A stretch of DNA of 64,000 bases from Pseudoalteromonas luteoviolacea (GTDB taxonomy: Bacteria > Pseudomonadota > Gammaproteobacteria > Enterobacterales > Alteromonadaceae): NCBI RefSeq assembly GCF_001696455.1, contig NZ_MAUJ01000001.1, positions 1,910,832 through 1,974,831 on the forward strand, given 5' to 3'. Each line of letters opens with the position of its first letter. Within the stretch, counting starts at the first letter, position 1. The position numbers were made by a program, and so were the translations under genes. This document shows positions 18,572 through 27,017 of this stretch, one piece after another. The notes beneath the pieces are model-generated. The model was given only the letters and a program-made list of their open reading frames with translations, had not been told where the DNA came from and made no database searches.

Positions 18572-19559
18572 TTCACCCATTTTGGTATTAGGAAGTAACT
18601 CATTTTCTGGGGCTTCTTTTTGTGCGCACATGCTCAAGCAAGAGCACAAAGTCATCGCTGCTAGCCGCTCTGAGGAGCCGCACAGCGCACTATTACCATA
18701 TAGCTGGCTTGAACAAAAAAATAACTTAGATTTTCATCAGCTTGATCTCAACCATGACTTAAACGGCATCATGGCGCTCGTTAAAAAGCACAAGGTCAAG
18801 CACGTCTACAATTTTGCTGCGCAGAGTATGGTCGGTCAAAGTTGGGACTACCCAGAGCATTGGTTTATGACCAACTGCGTATCTACAGTTCAGCTCCATA
18901 ACCAACTTAGGCACGTCGATCACCTAGACAAGTATATTCACATCTCTACGCCTGAAGTCTATGGTAGCTGCGAGGGGTTAGTGCCGGAGCACCGTAACTA
19001 TAACCCAAGTACACCTTATGCAGTGTCTCGTGCCGCGGCTGATATGAGCTTACACACATTTTTTGACGTGCACCAATTTCCTGTTGTGTATACGCGTGCC
19101 GCAAATGTGTACGGTGAAGGTCAGCAATTGTATCGCATTATCCCGCGTACGATTTTATTTGCACTACTGGGCAAAGTTCTTCCGTTACACGGCGGTGGGC
19201 ATTCAACGCGTTCATTTATACATATTGATGATGTGTCTAGCGCGACTCAAAAAATTGCCTTAAATGGGTCTCTTGGTGAGATTTATCACATATCGACGAA
19301 GCGCACGATTTCCATTCGTGCCTTGGTTGAATTACTTTGCGACATGTTACAAGTGCCGTTTGAGCAAGTATGTGAAGTGACTGAAGACCGCCTTGGCAAA
19401 GACGCAGCTTATTTGCTTGATGCTGCAAAACTTAGACAAGAATTAGACTGGCAAGATCAAGTTTCATTAGAGAATGGCCTCGAGCGCACCATAGCTTGGG
19501 TGCGCACTTATTTAGATGATTTAAAGCATCTTCCTGATTCCTATATTCATAAACCGTGA
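18564..19559 (+). CDS. NAD-dependent 4,6-dehydratase-like SDR with altered active site
   Basis: This is a 331-residue extended SDR resembling GDP-mannose/dTDP-glucose 4,6-dehydratases (LGSNSFSG at 9-16, PSTPYAVSRAAAD near 150). Two catalytic positions are unusual: the usual TDE/TSE triad reads T129-P130-E131 (STPEVYG), and the Y-x3-K pair reads Y152-x3-R156. The acid/base Asp/Ser and the general Lys are therefore replaced. It may catalyse a different step, such as epimerisation or oxidation only, or be specialised. It overlaps the isomerase gene by 8 nt. Confidence 0.8.
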   Translation: MSDSPILVLGSNSFSGASFCAHMLKQEHKVIAASRSEEPHSALLPYSWLEQKNNLDFHQLDLNHDLNGIMALVKKHKVKHVYNFAAQSMVGQSWDYPEHWFMTNCVSTVQLHNQLRHVDHLDKYIHISTPEVYGSCEGLVPEHRNYNPSTPYAVSRAAADMSLHTFFDVHQFPVVYTRAANVYGEGQQLYRIIPRTILFALLGKVLPLHGGGHSTRSFIHIDDVSSATQKIALNGSLGEIYHISTKRTISIRALVELLCDMLQVPFEQVCEVTEDRLGKDAAYLLDAAKLRQELDWQDQVSLENGLERTIAWVRTYLDDLKHLPDSYIHKP

Positions 19560-19566
19560 GATACAC

Positions 19567-20229
19567 ATGCTAGGACAAGAAATAGACCTATTAAAAAATT
19601 ATCCCAAATCTAAACGGGACACAAAAGGTAGAGCCAACGTCATCACCGAGGCTGATAGAGAGATTGCACGTCAGTATGGTAAAGACTTTTTCGATGGTGA
19701 TCGCACCTATGGTTATGGCGGTTTCAGTTACTTTCCTCGCTTTTGGCAACCGGTCGTGCCTGATCTCATCTCTCATTTTGGCTTAAAAACTGATTCAAAA
19801 TTACTTGATGTAGGCTGCGCAAAAGGCTTTATGTTGTATGACTTACAACAGCTAATTCCGGGTATTCAGCTGGCAGGACTTGATATTTCTGAGTATGCGC
19901 TGGAAAACGCGAAAGAAGAAGTGAAAGAGCTACTGACGCAAGGCGATGCCAAATCATTACCATATGAAGACAACAGTTTTGATGTGGTGATGTCAATTAA
20001 CACAATTCATAACTTAGATGAACAAGAGTGCGCACAGGCACTTAGAGAGATTGAGCGCGTCAGTCGTGGAAAATCTTTTATTACGGTAGATGCCTATCGT
20101 AACGATGAAGAGAAAGAACGTATGATGGAATGGGCGCTAACAGCCAAAACAATTATGCATGTTGATGACTGGAAGCAGTTCTTCTTAGATAACGGCTACA
20201 CTGGCGATTTTTACTGGTTTATTCCATAA
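19567..20229 (+). CDS. Class I SAM-dependent methyltransferase
   Basis: The Rossmann-like methyltransferase fold has motif I LLDVGCAKGFMLYDL, acidic LDIS after beta-2, and the SLPYEDNSFDVVMSIN post-motif region of ubiquinone/menaquinone-type methyltransferases. It probably methylates a sugar O or N of the product made by this operon; the site is unknown. It is 220 residues long and lies 7 nt after the upstream SDR. Confidence 0.83.
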   Translation: MLGQEIDLLKNYPKSKRDTKGRANVITEADREIARQYGKDFFDGDRTYGYGGFSYFPRFWQPVVPDLISHFGLKTDSKLLDVGCAKGFMLYDLQQLIPGIQLAGLDISEYALENAKEEVKELLTQGDAKSLPYEDNSFDVVMSINTIHNLDEQECAQALREIERVSRGKSFITVDAYRNDEEKERMMEWALTAKTIMHVDDWKQFFLDNGYTGDFYWFIP

Positions 20230-20236
20230 GTTTATT

Positions 20237-21040
20237 ATGAATCTTGAACATATAGCGGCAAAAATGAGACACACTTTATGTGATGTCTCTAGCCAAACAA
20301 AAACCCCCCACCTCGGTAGCTGCTTGTCATGTGTCGATATCCTTGTTGCACTCTACTGGCAAACGCTCAATATTGACCCCAAAGCGCCTAAAGCTAACGA
20401 TCGTGATTACTTTCTGCTCGGTAAAGGCCACGCTGCAAGTGCGTTATATACCGCATTGGCATACCGTGGCTTTTTCGACATCGACGCTTTGTATGAGCAT
20501 GGCCAAACGGGCAGTCAGTTTGAAGAGCACCCAGGCATCCATGCACCAAATGGTGTAGAAACAGTGTCAGGGTCACTCGGCCATGCACTCTCTCTTGCTT
20601 CAGGTATGGCGCTTAGCACGAAGCTTCAAAACCGCGACAATCGCTTTTACGTGCTAATGGGTGACGGTGAGCTCAATGAAGGTACAGTGTGGGAAGCCGC
20701 TATGTTCGCCGCAGGTAAGAAGCTCGATAATCTGGTCGCTATTGTGGACTTCAACAAATTGCAAGGCACAGGCGAAAGCTGCGATATCATGCACTTGGAG
20801 CCACTTGAAGAAAAGTGGCGAGCATTTGGCTGGCATACATTACGTGTAGATGGTCACGATTTAGCAAGCCTACAATCTGCCCTTGTAGAAGCAAAACAGC
20901 AGTCACAGCCAGTCTGTATTGTGGCTGATACCATCAAAGGTAAAGGTGTCTCTTTTATGGAAAACGATAACAACTGGCATTATCGCATTCCAAAAGCTGA
21001 AGAAGTAGAAATGGCGAAAAAGGAGCTCGGTTTACTATGA
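20237..21040 (+). CDS. Transketolase, N-terminal (TPP-binding) subunit
   Basis: This is the first half of a two-gene transketolase. It contains the thiamine-diphosphate motif GDGELNEGTVWEAA followed by VAIVDFNKLQGTG, and the conserved GKGHAASALY and HPG segments. It overlaps the C-terminal subunit gene by 4 nt. Split transketolases in sugar clusters move two-carbon ketol units, either to make an unusual ketose phosphate or to add a two-carbon branch. The presence of this enzyme outside central metabolism is one of the locus's main clues. Confidence 0.92.
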   Translation: MNLEHIAAKMRHTLCDVSSQTKTPHLGSCLSCVDILVALYWQTLNIDPKAPKANDRDYFLLGKGHAASALYTALAYRGFFDIDALYEHGQTGSQFEEHPGIHAPNGVETVSGSLGHALSLASGMALSTKLQNRDNRFYVLMGDGELNEGTVWEAAMFAAGKKLDNLVAIVDFNKLQGTGESCDIMHLEPLEEKWRAFGWHTLRVDGHDLASLQSALVEAKQQSQPVCIVADTIKGKGVSFMENDNNWHYRIPKAEEVEMAKKELGLL

Positions 21041-21957
21041 GAAACGCATTTGCAAGAGTATTAACCGAACTGGCAAAAGAAGATCAAAGCCTACTGCTTT
21101 TTTACGCTGACATCGGAAATAGGCTATTTAACCCATTGAAAGAATTCGCATCCGACCGCGCTATTAATGCTGGTATTGCAGAGGCCAATATGGCATCAAT
21201 GGCCGCTGGCAGTGCCATGATGGGACATAAACCATTCATTTACACTATCACCCCGTTCACGACTGCGCGAAACTTTGAGCAAATCAAGATAGATATCGCC
21301 TACCAAAATCAACCAGTAATTATTGTGGGAACAGGTTCAGGGCTTTCGTATGCGAATTTAGGCCCAACACACCACTCTTTTGAAGATATCGCCCTCATGC
21401 GCGCACTACCAAACATGAATATTGTTTGTCCGGCAGATGCGCAAGAGCTCGAGATTTTAATGCCTCAACTTATCGAACTCAATCAACCTTGTTATTTTAG
21501 GATCGGTAAGAAAAATGAGCCGAGTGTGCATGACACAAAACCGACTTTAAAATTTGGTAAGGCACATACCATGGTCGCGGGTGAAAAAGTGGCTATCTTG
21601 GCAACAGGAACAATTATGCCATTGGCGCAAGCACTGCATGCACATTTAAGTGACCTTGGCTTGAGCCCTGAATTAGTGAGCTTTCACACTGTAAAACCAC
21701 TTGATACGATGTATTTAGACCAAACAGCTGAGCGATTTGACCACCTTATCACACTCGAGGAACACAATGTAAATGGCGGGTTTGGTAGCGCTGTATTAGA
21801 GTACTTATCTGAGCAGGTGCAGCAGCCCAAAGTACATCGCTTTGGTATTCCCGATAGGTTTATAGATCAAGTCCACTCGCCAGAAGATGCACGTGTTAAG
21901 GCTGGGTTGACCGTTGAAGACATTGCGCAAGCGCTGGCTAAAAGAGGCGTCCTATGA
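21037..21957 (+). CDS. Transketolase, C-terminal subunit
   Basis: The pyrimidine-binding and C-terminal domains complete the split enzyme. Catalytic glutamate-type motif NAGIAEANMASMAAG, LGPTHHSFEDIALMRALPNM and VICPADAQ-like NIVCPADAQELE are visible. At 306 residues it complements the 267-residue N subunit to give a full-length transketolase. Start and stop overlap its neighbours (ATGA) in a tight operon. Confidence 0.92.
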   Translation: MRNAFARVLTELAKEDQSLLLFYADIGNRLFNPLKEFASDRAINAGIAEANMASMAAGSAMMGHKPFIYTITPFTTARNFEQIKIDIAYQNQPVIIVGTGSGLSYANLGPTHHSFEDIALMRALPNMNIVCPADAQELEILMPQLIELNQPCYFRIGKKNEPSVHDTKPTLKFGKAHTMVAGEKVAILATGTIMPLAQALHAHLSDLGLSPELVSFHTVKPLDTMYLDQTAERFDHLITLEEHNVNGGFGSAVLEYLSEQVQQPKVHRFGIPDRFIDQVHSPEDARVKAGLTVEDIAQALAKRGVL

Positions 21958-22547
21958 TTATCGGCATCGATTTTGACAATACGATAGCTGACTACACTGG
22001 CGTATTTTATCGTGTGGCGCGGGAACTTGAATGGATACCTGCAGAGGTTGGTCAAAGTAAAGCGCAAGTGAAAGCGTATTTTATCTCGCAGGACCAAGAG
22101 CCTAAATGGACAGAATTACAAGGTATCGTGTACGGTAAAGAAATCGGTCAAGCCAAACCATACAGTCACGCTTTGAGCAGTTTGAAAACACTGCAAGAGC
22201 AAGGACATACTCTTTATCTTGTATCCCATAAAACGCGCTATCCCATTATCGGTGATAAAGTAGATTTTCATCAAGCCGCAAAAACATGGCTAAAACACAA
22301 TGGATTTGTAGGCACGAGTGACGCTCCATTTGATGAATCAACATTGTTTTTCAATGCGACACTAGATGAAAAGGTAAATAAAATAAGTCAGTTAAATTGT
22401 GATGCTTTCGTGGATGATTTGGAAAAAGTGCTCACCCACGCTCGTTTCCCCCAAGATTGTAAAGGGATACTTTTTCAATCCGGTACAAGTCAAAATGAGC
22501 ACAGCCAAGCAACAAACTGGCGTGAGGTCACTTCACTACTATGCTAG
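21954..22547 (+). CDS. HAD-like phosphatase
   Basis: HAD-superfamily motif I DFDNT (residues 6-10), motif II-like LVSHKT, and a later acidic pair FVDDLEKV fit a phosphatase or nucleotidase. The 197-residue protein has a small cap. It overlaps the APH-like kinase gene, so the two may act on the same intermediate. In an NDP-heptose route it could fill the GmhB phosphatase role, but similarity to GmhB is not evident by eye. Confidence 0.8.
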   Translation: MIIGIDFDNTIADYTGVFYRVARELEWIPAEVGQSKAQVKAYFISQDQEPKWTELQGIVYGKEIGQAKPYSHALSSLKTLQEQGHTLYLVSHKTRYPIIGDKVDFHQAAKTWLKHNGFVGTSDAPFDESTLFFNATLDEKVNKISQLNCDAFVDDLEKVLTHARFPQDCKGILFQSGTSQNEHSQATNWREVTSLLC

Positions 22548-23563
22548 CCCCCCCCGTCATTGATTGGTTAGAGCAAACTTTGCAGCAACACAACCTGCAA
22601 TGCACGCCAGTTACTGGCGGTGCAAATAACTTAGGAGTCAAGATTGAAGCGGGCGGGCAAACTTGGTTTTTGAAATGCTTTGAAGCAACACATCTCAATA
22701 CGCGTCAAAAACAACTTAATGAGTTTATGTTCAGCCAAGCCATCTATAATGCTGGCACCTTAGCCACACCAAAGCCTATTGCTATCAATGCAACGCACAA
22801 TGTCAGTTTGTTTGAATACATTGCAGGCTCGAAGGTCGAGCAAGCAACGTCATCGGCAATCACAGCTGCAATCTCGTTTGTTAAATCTATTAACTCGTCA
22901 GCACCTAAACAAGCACTCAACATCGCCAGTGAAAGCGCTGATTCTCTATTAGGTTTTGCCGATATTGTAAAAAACCGCTTGGCGAAGTTTTCACATACTC
23001 GCCTAGACAATGCGCAACTATATTGCGAGTTACAGCTAACATTAAACAACATCAGAGATCGCTATAACACCGTTACCCAAGAAATCCCCACACACTGGAC
23101 GAAAAAAATAGATCAAAATGTTGTGTCCCCATCAGATTTTGGTTTTCACAATGCCATTAGTCGCGATAACCAGTTCTATTTCATTGATTTTGAATACGCA
23201 GGTATGGACACTGCTTGGAAATTATTCGCGGACTTCTTTTCACAACCAGCTGTGCCCGTCGACATTGCGTATGCTAATAAGTTTTTGTCTTTAGCCATTT
23301 TTCAGCCACTCAAGCTTAACCCACAAGACACTTTGAAGGTGTTTGAATTAACCCTCTTAAAGTGGTGCTTAATCATGCTCAATGAGTTTTTACCCGACGT
23401 TCAAGCAAGACGGATATTCTCATGGAATATATCTTGCATAAATGAGCAAAAACGCATGTTGGACAACGTTCAGCGTGCACAGTTACATAAATGCAATGCC
23501 TACTTTAAAGAAATACCTTTAAAAGTCATGGGTTTAAGTGAAACATTAAGAGAAATCACATGA
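22541..23563 (+). CDS. APH-family (aminoglycoside phosphotransferase-like) small-molecule kinase
   Basis: The protein-kinase-like APH fold is suggested by the catalytic-loop stretch VSPSDFGFHNA (the usual HGDLxxxN with an altered first residue) followed by FYFIDFEYAGMD in the DFG position. The N lobe contains GGANNLGVKI. Known relatives phosphorylate choline, homoserine or sugars. In this operon, it probably phosphorylates a sugar or side-chain precursor rather than an antibiotic. It overlaps both neighbours. Confidence 0.78.
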   Translation: MLAPPVIDWLEQTLQQHNLQCTPVTGGANNLGVKIEAGGQTWFLKCFEATHLNTRQKQLNEFMFSQAIYNAGTLATPKPIAINATHNVSLFEYIAGSKVEQATSSAITAAISFVKSINSSAPKQALNIASESADSLLGFADIVKNRLAKFSHTRLDNAQLYCELQLTLNNIRDRYNTVTQEIPTHWTKKIDQNVVSPSDFGFHNAISRDNQFYFIDFEYAGMDTAWKLFADFFSQPAVPVDIAYANKFLSLAIFQPLKLNPQDTLKVFELTLLKWCLIMLNEFLPDVQARRIFSWNISCINEQKRMLDNVQRAQLHKCNAYFKEIPLKVMGLSETLREIT

Positions 23564-24612
23564 AAGCAGCCGTATTATTTAAAACCGGTGAACCACTCCA
23601 AATAATTGACGGCATTGAAATGCCTGCGCTTACTAAAGGCCAAGTTCAAGTCAATATTCTTTACAGCGGCCTTTGTCATTCACAGTTGATGGAAGTACAA
23701 GGCGGTAGAGGTGAAGATAAGTATTTACCCCACCTACTTGGACATGAAGGTGTTGGTATTGTTGAACATGTTGGTGAAGGCGTAACCAAAGTCCAGCCAG
23801 GAGACAAAGTCGTTATCGGTTGGATCCAAGGTGAAGGCTTAAACGCCCCAGGTGGTAAATACCCACACCAAGGCTATGTTATCAACTCTGGTAGCGCAAC
23901 CACGCTGTGCGAAAAAACCATTGTCGCGGAAAATCGTTTAGTCATACTGCCAGCAGGCTTTCCGGACAAGCTTGCAGTACTACTTGGCTGCGCACTTCCT
24001 ACAGGCCTTGGGCTAGTATTCAATGAATTACAGCCAGAAAAAGAAAAAACCATCGCCATTTTTGGCCTTGGAGGAATAGGCATGAGCGCCCTGCTTGCCG
24101 CTAACCTCAGCTCGCCAACTAAGTTGATTGCCGTTGATGTGAGTGATGAGAAGCTTGCGTTGGCCAAAGAATTAGGCGCAACACACACCATCAATGCAAA
24201 CGATACCAACCCTGTCACAGCTATCTACGAAATTACCCAAGGTACAGGCGTAGACTATAGTTTGGAAGCTGGCGGGACTGTACAAACCATAGAGCAAGCA
24301 TTTGAATCGGTGAAAGATGGTGGTGGCCAGTGCATATTTGCGTCACACCCTAGGAATGAGCTTAAAATCTCATTGGAGCCTCATGCATTCCACAGGGGCA
24401 AATCAATTCGCGGAAGCTGGGGAGGCGGTAGCAAGCCAGACACCGATATCCCCAAATTTGCCGAACTATTTAAATTAGGTAACCTCAATTTAGAACCCTT
24501 CATTTCCAAAGAGTACGCGTTAGAAGACATTAATAGCGCCATAGATGATTTAGCAAATCATAAAATCCTGCGGGCTCTCGTAAACACCCACTCAAATGTA
24601 AGCAAGAATTAA
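23560..24612 (+). CDS. Zinc-dependent alcohol dehydrogenase (MDR family)
   Basis: This medium-chain dehydrogenase of 350 residues has a catalytic zinc cysteine in SGLCHSQL, the GHEGVG motif, a Rossmann GLGGIGMSALLAA and the acidic VDVSDEK that favours NAD. The four-cysteine structural zinc loop is absent at the usual place. Similar genes occur in polyol and sugar clusters. It probably oxidises an alcohol of the sugar or its side chain. It begins within the stop region of the kinase gene. Confidence 0.87.
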   Translation: MKAAVLFKTGEPLQIIDGIEMPALTKGQVQVNILYSGLCHSQLMEVQGGRGEDKYLPHLLGHEGVGIVEHVGEGVTKVQPGDKVVIGWIQGEGLNAPGGKYPHQGYVINSGSATTLCEKTIVAENRLVILPAGFPDKLAVLLGCALPTGLGLVFNELQPEKEKTIAIFGLGGIGMSALLAANLSSPTKLIAVDVSDEKLALAKELGATHTINANDTNPVTAIYEITQGTGVDYSLEAGGTVQTIEQAFESVKDGGGQCIFASHPRNELKISLEPHAFHRGKSIRGSWGGGSKPDTDIPKFAELFKLGNLNLEPFISKEYALEDINSAIDDLANHKILRALVNTHSNVSKN

Positions 24613-24627
24613 GCGAAGGAAGTCATT

Positions 24628-26226
24628 ATGTATATTTTAGGTATTCATGGCGGAGTCAGAATCAACCAGCATGATCCAAGTGCGGCACTTATTAAAGATG
24701 GCGTGCTTTGCGCTTGTATTGAAGAAGAGCGTTTGCTTAAAGTAAAAGGCCCTCGCGGCACACTTCCTATTCGAGCAATTCAAGCCTGTCTTGAACAGGA
24801 AGGCATTACCATTCACGACGTTGATTACATCGCACATCCTGGCGAAACGTACGAAGATATGCCTCCCAAAATAGACCGTTATATGCGTTACTATTTTGGC
24901 CACTGCCCACCAGTAAAAATGATCAACCATCAGCTATGTCACTTAGCCAGCTCCTTTTATCATGCGCCTTTCGATGATGCGATGTGTATATCTTATGATG
25001 CGTACGGAGATAGGCAGAGTGCCGCATATGCAACGGCGACCAGAGAAACGGGTATTGATGTCATCGAAACTGTGAATTATGACAATTCTTTAGGGCATTA
25101 TTACGGTGTTATGACCTCTTATCTAGGGTTTCGACCTGCAGAAGGGGAGTACATGGTCATGGGGTTAGCGCCCTATGGAGAAGAAAAATACAATATCGAT
25201 GATATTTTATGCGCTACGGAAGATGGCTATAAAGTAAATACTAGCTATTTCAATAAAGACGTTTGTGTCTACGAACCATACTTCAATGAGAAGATGACCG
25301 ATTTACTGGGCCCTTCGAGAAAACTCAGTGACCCTATTGATCAGCGCTTTAGAGACATTGCTAAAGCCACCCAAGTGGCTCTAGAGCAAAGCGTCATTTC
25401 TGTTATTAAGTATGTGCACGAAAAAACTGGAAAGCGCAAACTGTGTCTATCAGGCGGTGTTGCATTAAACTGCTCCGCCAACCATCTCATTCGTAATTTG
25501 GACTTCATCGACGAATTATTTGTTCAACCAGCAGCCTCTGATCGCGGTATTGCTCTCGGTGCAGCTTTGCAATTAAGTTATGAAAAAGGTGCACTACCTA
25601 CGCCTGTTGATCATGTATTTTATGGTCCAGATTACTCAGATGAGAAAATACGCCACGCACTTGAATTGACTGGAAATAAGTTTATAGAGTTGGAAGACCC
25701 TTATAAAACCGGTGCAGAGCTGATTGCCGAAGGACAAATCATAGGTTGGTTCCAAGGGCGCTCTGAATATGGGCCTCGCGCTTTAGGGCACAGATCCATA
25801 CTTGCTGATCCCCGTAACCCAAATATGAAAGACATGATCAACGCGCGAGTGAAATTCAGAGATGAATTCAGACCGTTTGCACCGGCAGTGTGTGCTGAGT
25901 TTGCTTCAACTTGCTTTGACATGGAAGAAGAATCACCGTTTATGACCATCGTATACCCAGTACGTAAAGAGTGGCATGAACGCATACCCGCAGTGACTCA
26001 CGTTAATGGCAGCGCGCGTGTTCAAACTGTTTCGGAAAAAAGTGGACCCGGGTTTTACCCACTCGTTAAACACTTCGGCCAATTAACTGGCGTACCAGTG
26101 GTATTGAACACCAGCTTCAATATTAAAGGCCAACCAATTGTCGAAACGCCTTTTGATGCACTCGCGACGTTCGCTTCAACAGGCTTAGATGCCGTGATCA
26201 TAGGTAAATATCTAGTAACGAAGTAA
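24628..26226 (+). CDS. NodU/TobZ-family carbamoyltransferase (first)
   Basis: This enzyme should transfer carbamoyl from carbamoyl phosphate via carbamoyl-AMP to a sugar hydroxyl. The Kae1-like N domain has HDPSAALIKDG and the metal-binding INHQLCHLASSFYHAPF histidines. The C domain has YGPRALGHRSILADPR, HVNGSARVQTV and VLNTSFNIKGQPI. The 532 residues match the family. An AAGGAA-type ribosome site precedes the ATG. Confidence 0.9.
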   Translation: MYILGIHGGVRINQHDPSAALIKDGVLCACIEEERLLKVKGPRGTLPIRAIQACLEQEGITIHDVDYIAHPGETYEDMPPKIDRYMRYYFGHCPPVKMINHQLCHLASSFYHAPFDDAMCISYDAYGDRQSAAYATATRETGIDVIETVNYDNSLGHYYGVMTSYLGFRPAEGEYMVMGLAPYGEEKYNIDDILCATEDGYKVNTSYFNKDVCVYEPYFNEKMTDLLGPSRKLSDPIDQRFRDIAKATQVALEQSVISVIKYVHEKTGKRKLCLSGGVALNCSANHLIRNLDFIDELFVQPAASDRGIALGAALQLSYEKGALPTPVDHVFYGPDYSDEKIRHALELTGNKFIELEDPYKTGAELIAEGQIIGWFQGRSEYGPRALGHRSILADPRNPNMKDMINARVKFRDEFRPFAPAVCAEFASTCFDMEEESPFMTIVYPVRKEWHERIPAVTHVNGSARVQTVSEKSGPGFYPLVKHFGQLTGVPVVLNTSFNIKGQPIVETPFDALATFASTGLDAVIIGKYLVTK

Positions 26227-26238
26227 AAAGGAGCAAAT

Positions 26239-27015
26239 GTGGCTGACTTTACAGAGCAATTCACAGCTTTTCTAAACAAAGAAGGGGTGCCGCAGGCAGC
26301 CACATTTATGCTTCATAGTTCTTTTAAAGGGCTCGCAAGGACAGGAGTGAAAGCAGAGTCGATATTACAGGGCATGTGTGATTACTTTACTGATGGAAAC
26401 GTACTTTTTCCAACAATGACATGGAAAACGGTCACACCCAGTCAACCGATATTCAACGCAAACTCAACGTCCTCGCATACGGGTTACTTAACTGAACTGT
26501 TTAGAACTCAATATGCAACTGAGCGCAGCTTGCATCCAACTCACTCTGTGGCTGGTAGAGGAAAAAGTGTTGAAAAGCTACTTTGTACACATCACCTTGC
26601 GCCCTCTCCCTGCTCAATGCAAAGCCCCTATGGCAAAATATTCACCGAACTTGATCATCATCAATGTTACATCGGGCTGCTTGATGTCGGGCTAGAATCC
26701 TGTACATACATTCACTTTTTTGAAGAATTTTTTGCACCTAACGTGTATTTAGACCAAAGCGCAGCCCCTATTCAATATCAATTGATTGATTTGGATGGCG
26801 TATCCCATCCATATATGGCAATCAAGCAGAGTAATATTTCCCGCAATTTTCACCAGATTGGTGATGAACTTTTACAACGTCAACAATTGAAGAGTTTTAG
26901 CTACGCAAATAGCCGCATATTGCTATTTACTCTTCAAGATTTATTTTCAGTATTAGAAGACGGGTTTGCACATAGTCAATATGCAACAAGCCCTAGTTAT
27001 TTAGTTGGTCAGTAG
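26239..27015 (+). CDS. AAC(3)-family N-acetyltransferase-like protein
   Basis: This is a member of the aminoglycoside 3-N-acetyltransferase fold: FMLHSSFKGLARTG near the N terminus, the family signature HPTHSVAGRG, and SPYGKIFTEL. The start is GTG 26239-26241 after AAAAGGAG; the overlapping ATG is in another frame. Such proteins in glycan clusters probably acylate an amino sugar (for example the DegT product at 31686) rather than confer drug resistance. It lies between two carbamoyltransferase-linked segments. Confidence 0.82.
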   Translation: MADFTEQFTAFLNKEGVPQAATFMLHSSFKGLARTGVKAESILQGMCDYFTDGNVLFPTMTWKTVTPSQPIFNANSTSSHTGYLTELFRTQYATERSLHPTHSVAGRGKSVEKLLCTHHLAPSPCSMQSPYGKIFTELDHHQCYIGLLDVGLESCTYIHFFEEFFAPNVYLDQSAAPIQYQLIDLDGVSHPYMAIKQSNISRNFHQIGDELLQRQQLKSFSYANSRILLFTLQDLFSVLEDGFAHSQYATSPSYLVGQ

Positions 27016-27017
27016 TT

